The notes beneath the pieces are model-generated. The model was not told the origin of the DNA. It saw only the letters and a list, made by a program, of their open reading frames with translations, and made no database searches. Positions 62,701 to 64,000 of a DNA stretch of 64,000 bases are shown here, piece after piece; position 1 is the stretch's first letter; each line of letters starts with the position of its first letter. Source of the DNA: Aspidapion aeneum (taxonomy: Eukaryota; Arthropoda; Insecta; Coleoptera; Brentidae); NCBI GenBank assembly GCA_963576565.1, contig OY755038.1, forward strand, positions 202,837,013-202,901,012, in the 5' to 3' direction. The position numbers and the translations under genes were made by a program.

Positions 62701-63868
62701 TGAATTTTAAATGTTTTTGTAATAAAACAATGAATTTTTTTTTAAAGAATAAAACTTGATAGATCAGTGCTTATTATATTTTATGGAAGACAATAAAACT
62801 GGCTCTCCAAACACGCCGTTAACGATATCCATTTTTAAAAGCTTGAATTTTTTTTATATTGATGAATATAAATAAAATTTGTTTGATTAGTACGTTGTTG
62901 GTTTTGAGATATTATTATTTTTTAAAGGTTAAACCAACATCCGCTCTGATGCCTGAAGAAAAGAAAGCTCAACAAATGCAACAACAGCAGCAACAACAGC
63001 AACAGCAGCAACCGCAACCACAGCAGAATGGGCCCAATCTTAGCAAGGTGCAAAGGTACGTCTAAAATACAGGGTCTCTCAGATAAAAGTAACTACATGG
63101 CGATTTCGGAAACGGGAAGAGATATAATTTTGGTTAAATGAGAAAAAAGTTGCACCAATCCAAGACCAATCAAATGCTGTATCAAAATTAAAAATATCTA
63201 CAGGGGTTTTTAAAATATTGAGCAAAAACTAAAAGTTGTGTTTTTTGAAAAATTAAAATATCTCTGCCATCTTGTACAGAAATTTTATAAAATTTCGTTG
63301 TTTTGTATTAGTAACTGCGACCAATCGAATGACGGTAACGATCTTTTTCCTGGCCTACTGGGTTTTATGTAACCATAACCAACTTTGTTATTTCTTATAG
63401 TCGCAATATTGGATTTATACACCATTAAATAGACCATAAAAAGAGCTTTTTAACCATTTATAACAAGCTTTGGATCATGGAAAATATAAATTTGATATAA
63501 AAACAGTTTTTTGCTTAGTTGCCTGTGAAACAAATATAGTAATTGTGTTTGGTGTCATACCTACATACATACCTACCTATCAAAACTTTGCCAATTATTT
63601 GATTTAACTGTGGAGACCTTTATTTTTTAACTTTACTTTTTACCTTTGGTCAATGATGGTCATCTCTATCTATTTGATTGAGTCATCATATTAAAATTGT
63701 TTTAATGGTCTCACGTGTATTTTTATTTCTTTTGCAGTTTCAAAAAGAAAAATAGAAAAACGCCAGACGGCAGTCCACAGACTGACCAGCCAATGTATGG
63801 CATCGACCCAAGTAGTGGGGGCAGAGATGAAGTACAAAGTCCAGCTTATTCTGACATCTCCGATGATG
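21167..63868 (+). CDS. sbb: scribbler/brakeless (ZNF608/ZNF609 family), 12 internal coding exons
   Basis: Coding exons: 21167-21290, 22431-22518, 39247-39299, 41689-41852, 48621-48740, 55635-55752, 56021-56209, 57987-58235, 59152-59309, 60891-61022, 62928-63055, 63738-63868. All introns are GT-AG, and phases 1,2,1,0,0,1,1,1,0,0,2 join one open frame of about 551 codons. Order of domains: the family-specific block ([19 protein letters not shown], then [20 protein letters not shown] and WAPPRFCDSP), a basic Gly/Arg/Lys linker, one C2H2 finger, a long Pro/Ser/Gln-rich region, a polyQ run, and [10 protein letters not shown]. Known for the family: a nuclear co-repressor in Drosophila (photoreceptor axon targeting, thickveins and gap-gene repression); vertebrate ZNF609 associates with NIPBL and Integrator. 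The N-terminal and C-terminal exons are missing from the window. Introns range from 268 bp to 16.7 kb and carry nearly all of the transposons listed here. Identity is secure; exact isoforms are not. Confidence 0.95.
21415..21586. repeat. 86-bp tandem duplication
   Basis: Two adjacent copies (21415-21500, 21501-21586) identical except for the last base. Starts aggtttatgggaaattatta. A recent duplication in the intron after the first exon. Confidence 0.95.
21982..22400 (-). pseudogene. IS630-Tc1-mariner (ITm) transposase fragment
   Basis: Minus-strand frame reads [54 protein letters not shown] and [11 protein letters not shown]. This corresponds to the catalytic core of insect ITm transposases. 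The second catalytic Asp, normally in a QQDGCPAH/QDGAPPH motif, reads Asn (MENGCPAH). N-terminus and the third acidic motif are missing. It lies in the 1.1 kb intron just upstream of the second exon. Inactive. Confidence 0.85.
22431..22518 (+). CDS. sbb: sbb exon b: conserved family-specific block, second half
   Basis: Acceptor tattttttag, donor gtatgt; phase 1 in, phase 2 out. Encodes (G)[19 protein letters not shown] followed by [10 protein letters not shown]. It completes the conserved block begun in the previous exon, 1.1 kb upstream. The family ordinarily has this block uninterrupted in protein, as here after splicing. Confidence 0.95.
23143..23732. mobile_element. TA-flanked MITE (GGGGCGAGCGGGGCAATA ends)
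   Basis: GGGGCGAGCGGGGCAATA at the left and tatcgccccgctctcccc at the right, flanked by TA (23141-23142, 23733-23734). Interior contains a gggggcaagatggcg internal relative of the end near 23521. No transposase. Confidence 0.8.
23947..24262. mobile_element. MITE with TTTACCTA ends, copy 1
   Basis: Starts tatttacctaacaaatgcgg and ends gcgaataggtaaatg. Contains a GC-rich block (ggcgcggagcggagttcggt) and gtgcggtaaagtaactttaccgcac. A second copy in the same orientation is at 26255-26520. Confidence 0.7.
24405..24760 (+). mobile_element. Helentron/DINE-1-like element, truncated copy
   Basis: Begins with the hairpin agctcacacgcatac...gtagtttgagc, then tttcagatgattttgaaac, a degenerate GTCT/GTAT microsatellite (24520-24575), accaacgcgcctaac, and ends gtgtgagcttaggtgctcat. 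Same family and block order as 9300-9990 and 61771-62486. Confidence 0.7.
25128..25961. mobile_element. TA-flanked MITE (CCGTAAAACGAGGTTACTTT ends)
   Basis: Perfect inverted ends CCGTAAAACGAGGTTACTTT and complement; TA at 25126-25127 and 25962-25963. Carries the nested G-rich hAT MITE at 25295-25492. No coding sequence. Confidence 0.85.
25295..25492. mobile_element. G-run hAT MITE, copy 1 (nested)
   Basis: CAGTGGCGTATATA...TATATACGCCACTG ends with perfect 8-bp duplication ATTATAAA (25287-25294, 25493-25500). Contains G runs of 12-14. A second copy of the family with its own duplication lies at 40724-40891. Inserted inside the TA-flanked MITE around it. Confidence 0.92.
26255..26520. mobile_element. 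MITE with TTTACCTA ends, copy 2
   Basis: Direct copy of 23947-24262 lacking about 40 bp after gcgg. Shares ggagcggagttcggt, gccgtcaagggcggtaaagac, tgtgaggtacaatattttac and the terminal gcgagtaggta. Confidence 0.7.
26620..27900 (-). mobile_element. Degraded ITm element with transposase remnants
   Basis: Left end ctgggtgtcccagataaaag; the first 250 bp are shared with 63066-63430. A minus-strand transposase follows (separate entry). The right end is not resolved. The GGGTGTCCC end type matches other long-TIR elements in this window. Confidence 0.55.
27256..27790 (-). pseudogene. ITm transposase remnant
   Basis: Reading the minus strand with several frame changes gives [12 protein letters not shown] and [19 protein letters not shown] pieces, then [18 protein letters not shown], then [20 protein letters not shown] and [17 protein letters not shown]. 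These are successive parts of an insect Tc1/mariner-type transposase, the last being its C-terminus. Stops and shifts throughout; inactive. Confidence 0.7.
28678..29224. mobile_element. Foldback MITE
   Basis: Arms start gcatttaaataaataagagg and end cctctcatttatttaaatgc. Inner arm matches include agctgaagaaatttcctttcc and its complement, and agatctagcatagacgc with gcgtctatgcaagatct. Arms about 200 bp. The open frame 28696-28968 lies within it and is not a gene. Confidence 0.8.
29930..32104 (+). repeat. Left arm: direct array of 158-bp repeat
   Basis: The marker aaggctaattaaatgctcc recurs at 30461, 30619, 30777, 30935, 31093, 31250, 31409, 31567, 31724, 31883 and 32041, spacing 157-159. Each unit has gcactgctaactttacgc, a gatggcgaaacatatga block, aaccaacctcttcatatt and a poly-T/poly-A spacer. 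Two more diverged units (29935-30300) form the outer edge. Confidence 0.97.
32110..35093 (-). repeat. Right arm: inverted array of the same 158-bp repeat
   Basis: Units read as the reverse complement of the left arm (gcatttaattagcctttaat, aggttggttccacct, gtaaagttagcagtgcagat), about 19 units, several truncated (for example near 32150-32190 and 33340-33420). The outer 350 bp mirror the diverged units of the left arm down to gaattcatcagttcatcgct. The arm is some 800 bp longer than the left one, so the palindrome is imperfect in length. Confidence 0.97.
35374..36103. mobile_element. Nested hAT element (CAGTGTTGCCAAC ends)
   Basis: CAGTGTTGCCAAC at the left; right end gttggcaacactt; perfect 8-bp duplication GAATTGGG (35366-35373, 36104-36111). 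Sub-terminal blocks built on ctacggat(t/c)t recur near both ends. No transposase; non-autonomous. Inserted in the right flank of the satellite unit. Confidence 0.9.
36180..36340. repeat. G-rich MITE-like fragment
   Basis: ctgtccttaaattacgtaac and gcgttac motifs with G runs (ggggggagggaggg, gagggggggaggggggtt) in inverted arrangement around an AT centre. Ends not resolved. 36436-37199 downstream has nothing recognised. Confidence 0.4.
37200..38327 (+). pseudogene. Degraded Jockey-clade LINE copy, 3' part
   Basis: 37250-37420 translates with shifts to [31 protein letters not shown] and NVAETIKE, matching the C-terminal part of ORF2 of the LINE at 43574-47986. After about 600 bp of unrelated sequence, 38045-38327 matches that element's 3' UTR in the opposite orientation (cagcttctagacaatactat through cacagtgtgttt and an A run). 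So the same family has two copies in adjacent sbb introns, in opposite orientations. Confidence 0.8.
38371..39024 (+). pseudogene. RTE-like LINE fragment with internal deletion
   Basis: Starts with [20 protein letters not shown] and NERLKTG (RT region), then jumps to [20 protein letters not shown] and VIGYLNRIL, then [40 protein letters not shown] and a terminal [20 protein letters not shown] ending at TAA 39022-39024. Stops at LNRIL* and PKLE*. The WYGHVxRM...GRPK C-terminus is typical of a widespread insect LINE group. Inactive. Confidence 0.75.
39247..39299 (+). CDS. sbb: sbb exon c: 53-bp microexon
   Basis: Acceptor ttggtttcag, donor gtaaat; phase 2 in, phase 1 out. Encodes [17 protein letters not shown], which directly continues WAPPR of the previous exon, as in the vertebrate proteins (FCDSPTSDLE). 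The preceding intron is 16.7 kb and contains the giant inverted repeat. The exon is too short to stand out by length; it is recognised by protein conservation and phase fit. Confidence 0.93.
39402..39992 (+). repeat. Interspersed repeat, copy 2
   Basis: Inverted copy of 110-692, beginning 103 bp after the 53-bp exon. Lacks about 15 bp (containing gcggtgc) next to its right end, while the flanking cacttatatac sequence beyond is still shared, showing the repeat extends past the apparent terminal repeat. The intron remainder 39993-40723 shows nothing else. Confidence 0.65.
40724..40891. mobile_element. G-run hAT MITE, copy 2
   Basis: CAGTGGCGTATATA...TATACGCCAGTG with perfect 8-bp duplication ATAGGAAG (40716-40723, 40892-40899). 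Shares the interior cgtattttatgctatttta and catgaaatatgt with copy 1 at 25295-25492, but with shorter G runs. Confidence 0.92.
40955..41165 (-). repeat. Interspersed repeat, copy 2
   Basis: Reverse complement of the segment at 14935-15155 (shared: ttttaattatgagcctattt, tgctgctatcagtttatag, gtgtctcatttttcaacggg). Unclassified. 41170-41688 up to the next exon is featureless. Confidence 0.6.
41689..41852 (+). CDS. sbb: sbb exon d: basic Gly/Arg linker
   Basis: Acceptor atttttttcag, donor gtaaga; phase 1 in, phase 0 out, 54 codons. Encodes [20 protein letters not shown], then [20 protein letters not shown], then [15 protein letters not shown]. The TRS-SKLRNG and KGGRRG segments resemble the basic stretch that follows the conserved block in ZNF609. 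KRKTR is a plausible nuclear localisation signal. Overlapping frames on both strands are also open because the exon is GC-rich, but they are shadows. Confidence 0.93.
42941..43291 (+). pseudogene. ITm transposase, N-terminal domain
   Basis: ATG at 42941: [14 protein letters not shown], stop TGA at codon 15, then [54 protein letters not shown] and [20 protein letters not shown] ending at TGA 43289-43291. The MYxxxEKYDM opening, YPERRQP motif and the following helix-turn-helix are characteristic of insect ITm transposases. The DDE core is deleted. Gives the class of the surrounding long-TIR element. Confidence 0.8.
43816..46432 (-). pseudogene. Jockey ORF2: endonuclease and reverse transcriptase
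   Basis: Starts [20 protein letters not shown] one base after the ORF1 stop. Endonuclease motifs: [33 protein letters not shown]. Reverse transcriptase: [77 protein letters not shown] and the catalytic FADDT. C-terminal [15 protein letters not shown]. Broken by TAA at about 46124-46126 (after TKTYT) and by a one-base length change in an A run near 44176-44185 that shifts the last 134 codons. Apart from these it would be about 870 codons, normal for Jockey. Confidence 0.93.
46434..47819 (-). pseudogene. Jockey ORF1: Gag-like protein with zinc knuckles
   Basis: [20 protein letters not shown] at the start, a coiled-coil-like charged region (about residues 45-95), an RRM-like segment, then CCHC knuckles [14 protein letters not shown] and [17 protein letters not shown] at 46776-46778 interrupts the frame, after which the third knuckle [15 protein letters not shown] and a C-terminal helix [17 protein letters not shown] continue in frame to TAA. 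About 461 codons in all, as expected for the family. Confidence 0.9.
48621..48740 (+). CDS. sbb: sbb exon e: Lys-rich and Pro-rich linker
   Basis: Acceptor ttgttttttacag, donor gtaagt; exactly 40 codons, phase 0 at both ends, so skipping it would keep the frame. Encodes [20 protein letters not shown] followed by an Ala/Pro/Ser-rich tail ending [16 protein letters not shown] is a second basic patch. The exon lies between a TE-filled intron and a 6.9 kb intron with tandem repeats. Confidence 0.9.
48770..49400. repeat. Tandem repeat array A (about 130-190 bp units)
   Basis: Four degenerate units marked by tctccat(c/t)tattgtcaa, gggcagt(t/a)tcttta, aagctccgcccat(g)atct, cagcctcgtaaccccgtgg and ggtcacgattttcttttg. 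Starts 30 bp after the exon ending at 48740. The same unit recurs as array B at 54890-55600. Confidence 0.8.
49401..50649. other. Intron without recognised feature
   Basis: AT-rich. A degenerate tgtatgcatgtctgtctg stretch is at 49793-49815. An acceptor-like tttttgcag at 50146-50154 is followed by a stop within four codons, so it is not an exon. Confidence 0.5.
50650..50717. repeat. (AT)n microsatellite
   Basis: About 68 bp of nearly uninterrupted alternating A and T. Confidence 0.98.
51120..51890. mobile_element. Foldback repeat, diverged
   Basis: gacaaaaatcagttttttgc through gtctataggtctacaacgac (51137-51260) is mirrored by its complement at 51760-51890. The middle holds further degenerate copies of tagagctgtaaa-type and aaaacggtaagtc-type motifs in both orientations. 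No coding sequence or clear ends. Confidence 0.65.
52950..53618. mobile_element. Foldback element (AGGGTGTCCCATAACTTAGG ends)
   Basis: Left end agggtgtcccataacttagg, right end cctaagttatgggacaccct followed by gta. Matching continues over gtgatagaggaggt. Internal arms are A/T-rich and diverged. Belongs with the other GGGTGTCCC-ended elements here, by end sequence only. Confidence 0.8.
54890..55600. repeat. Tandem repeat array B, same unit as array A
   Basis: Units carry ctccatctattgtcaatagagg, agtttctttacagaa, caagctccgcc, cagcctggtaaccccgtgg and tggtcacgattttct. Ends 35 bp before the zinc-finger exon. Arrays A and B share the terminal block ttttctctgcagatttaatc with aaaatcggtt (49405-49430; 55472-55501), and both are followed by or contain gacattaaaat-type sequence, suggesting one transposon family with internal tandem units. 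Confidence 0.8.
55635..55752 (+). CDS. sbb: sbb exon f: C2H2 zinc finger
   Basis: Acceptor tttgtttttag, donor gtatac; phase 0 in, phase 1 out. Encodes [20 protein letters not shown] and then KYHQSHAH plus an acidic tail QEDDDTK. The finger is C-x4-C-x12-H-x2/4-H (exon residues 5, 10, 23, 26 or 28) and is near identical to the single finger of ZNF608/ZNF609 and of the long Brakeless isoform. In flies the short isoform is reported to lack it, so this exon may be subject to isoform choice here as well. Confidence 0.96.
56021..56209 (+). CDS. sbb: sbb exon g: Ser/Pro/Glu-rich
   Basis: Acceptor ttatttttag, donor gtaaag; phase 1 in and out. Encodes [20 protein letters not shown] then [20 protein letters not shown] and [15 protein letters not shown]. 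Only 268 bp separate it from the zinc-finger exon, the shortest intron in the window. Several SP/TP sites (SPTTP, KSPEK) look like proline-directed kinase targets; VKKE resembles a sumoylation site. These are motif readings only. Confidence 0.9.
56409..56637. mobile_element. TA-flanked MITE, copy 2 (TAGTCYAA ends)
   Basis: TAGTCCAACTTATACCCATT and the complement of its right end (agactata); TA at 56407-56408 and 56638-56639. Opposite orientation and 180 bp shorter than 5186-5594, sharing atctacgccatacgttttt and gtgacgtcattacaaatgcg. Confidence 0.88.
56640..57986. other. Intron without recognised feature
   Basis: No conserved peptide or clear repeat boundary. A short direct repeat (tctttcaaa/ccctttcaaa) near 56870-56910 and a possible duplicated tatagccatatacg/tagccattaggtatatgg near 57340-57380. 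Confidence 0.4.
57987..58235 (+). CDS. sbb: sbb exon h: Pro/Gln-rich, ends in conserved KPGILRYG region
   Basis: Acceptor caaaatag, donor gtaggt; phase 1 in and out, 249 bp. Encodes [20 protein letters not shown] through a [10 protein letters not shown] stretch to [20 protein letters not shown] and ASGKSPGP. Low-complexity, rich in Pro, Gln, Thr. An ATG at 57935 upstream is in frame but intronic, so I place the exon start at the splice acceptor. Confidence 0.9.
58270..58690. repeat. AAGTAGTTA-rich repeat
   Basis: Dense palindromic copies of agtagttaactacttt and related strings, with tattctgcataaaat and its complement attttatgcagaata on the two sides of a central segment (58420-58570). Resembles in style the AAGTACTT element at 4088-4477; ends not resolved. 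58691-59151 shows nothing further. Confidence 0.55.
59152..59309 (+). CDS. sbb: sbb exon i: Pro/Gln-rich
   Basis: Acceptor attgcttccag, donor gtaaaa; phase 1 in, phase 0 out. Encodes [20 protein letters not shown] then [20 protein letters not shown] and [13 protein letters not shown]. No folded domain is visible; composition matches the intrinsically disordered middle region of the family. Confidence 0.9.
60327..60517. repeat. Near-perfect 191-bp palindrome
   Basis: Two 90-bp arms, ataggtaaatttagtgggaa... and the exact complement, around a loop of about 10 bp (cattcagatg). One difference seen at the base of the loop. Contains gtcgaaacgttacc, similar to the GAAACG motif of Penelope-like ends. 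The 82-residue open frame across it is chance. Confidence 0.95.
60891..61022 (+). CDS. sbb: sbb exon j: Pro/Gln/Asn-rich, tandem NAGNAG acceptor
   Basis: Acceptor tttctagcag, donor gtactt; phase 0 in and out (44 codons). Encodes [20 protein letters not shown] then [20 protein letters not shown] ending AQFK. The acceptor is TAG-CAG in tandem, so use of the upstream AG (60887) would add a single Gln without changing the frame. Skipping the whole exon would also keep the frame. Confidence 0.9.
61175..62622. mobile_element. Long-TIR element (CAGGGTGTTTCAAAAT ends) with nested Helentron-like copy
   Basis: CAGGGTGTTTCAAAATTCAA at the left, ttaaattttgaaacacccag at the right, TA at 61173-61174 and 62623-62624. 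Arms extend through gtccgcaaacgcttagttttcga and its complement (62520-62545), and an inner foldback pairs ctgcagtttttgagatattt with aatatctcaaaaactgcatg. The nested element occupies 61771-62486. No coding sequence. Confidence 0.85.
61771..62486 (-). mobile_element. Helentron/DINE-1-like element, full-length-looking copy
   Basis: Starts tctgccaatatatgggcccc, hairpin agctcacactaggtac...gtacgtgtgagct, several cgtttgatatcacacacgcc repeats, cgaccaacgcgc block in complement, CAGA microsatellite (62320-62346), tttttttatcgaaaaaatta and terminal hairpin agctcacactac...tgtgtgagct. Best copy for defining the family also present at 8583-10745 and 24405-24760. Confidence 0.75.
62928..63055 (+). CDS. sbb: sbb exon k: polyglutamine run
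   Basis: Acceptor ttttttaaag, donor gtacgt; phase 0 in, phase 2 out. Encodes [17 protein letters not shown], then 11 consecutive Gln codons (mixed CAA/CAG, 62980-63012), [18 protein letters not shown] followed by EEKK resembles the conserved KPTxLMPEEK-type motif of Sbb. The mixed codons should limit slippage compared with a pure CAG run. Confidence 0.92.
63066..63430 (+). repeat. Repeat shared with 26620-26870
   Basis: Opens tacagggtctctcagataaaag. Shares aaattaaaaatatcta(t)aggg-type, ttttaaaatattgagcaaaaact, atttctgccttgtaca-like and aactttgttatttcttat segments with 26620-26870, same orientation. Probably another ITm-type element end; right boundary unresolved. Confidence 0.6.
63738..63868 (+). 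CDS. sbb: sbb exon l: conserved [10 protein letters not shown] block
   Basis: Acceptor tcttttgcag, donor gtaagt; phase 2 in, phase 1 out. Encodes (S)[19 protein letters not shown] then [20 protein letters not shown] and ISDD. The SPAYSDISD motif is shared with vertebrate ZNF608/ZNF609. The open frame passes into the intron at gtaagt and the gene continues beyond the window. Confidence 0.94.
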
Positions 63869-64000
63869 GTAAGTCTTTTGACAAAGTTTACACCAAGCGA
63901 CACATTTTGGGACTTCACAAAGATGTACTTTAATCCACCAAGGAAATTTAACAAGTTTTTCGAATGCTGTCATACACAACACAATCTTACTCTATAGAAA

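Overview
The window is a 64 kb stretch of an insect nuclear genome: AT-rich, gene-poor and heavily loaded with transposable elements. It holds one recognisable host gene, on the + strand: the insect orthologue of Drosophila scribbler/brakeless/master of thickveins (sbb), the ZNF608/ZNF609 family. Twelve internal coding exons lie between 21167 and 63868. Every exon has a consensus acceptor and donor, and intron phases join without a break, giving about 551 codons. The upstream exons (start codon, N-terminal region) and the downstream exons (C-terminus) are outside the window or not recognised. I infer an insect from the conserved protein and from Jockey, mariner, Tigger/pogo, hAT, Harbinger and DINE-1-like elements. 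A beetle with a large repeat-rich genome is a guess; the order cannot be fixed from the sequence alone.

Layout. 1-21166 is probably upstream intron or intergenic DNA. It carries a 5'-truncated LINE, several MITEs, a cluster of GTCT-microsatellite Helentron-like repeats (8.6-10.7 kb), a Harbinger remnant with a MADF-like coding remnant, an internally deleted mariner, a Tigger-like element with a nested hAT, a 1.1 kb foldback element and a pogo/Tigger remnant. 21167-22518 holds the first two exons seen. The 16.7 kb intron 22519-39246 contains ITm-type transposase remnants, nested MITEs and the most striking object here: a 6.5 kb unit (29901-36435) with hAT-like ends and near-matching 8-bp target duplications, filled by two opposed arrays of a 158-bp repeat that form a huge imperfect palindrome. 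41853-48620 holds a long-TIR ITm element interrupted by a nearly full-length Jockey-clade LINE, with clean 13-bp target duplications. From 48621 onward the exons come more often. They encode a low-complexity Pro/Ser/Gln-rich protein with a single C2H2 zinc finger (exon 55635-55752), a polyglutamine run (exon 62928-63055) and the conserved [10 protein letters not shown] motif (exon 63738-63868).

How it fits together. Everything except the sbb exons looks like intronic or flanking repeat DNA. No rRNA, convincing tRNA, CRISPR, operon or other host gene was found. In flies, Sbb is a nuclear transcriptional co-repressor; the vertebrate homologue ZNF609 works with the cohesin loader NIPBL and Integrator. 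The repeats matter mainly because they sit inside the transcribed introns of this gene, where long hairpins could form in the nascent RNA.
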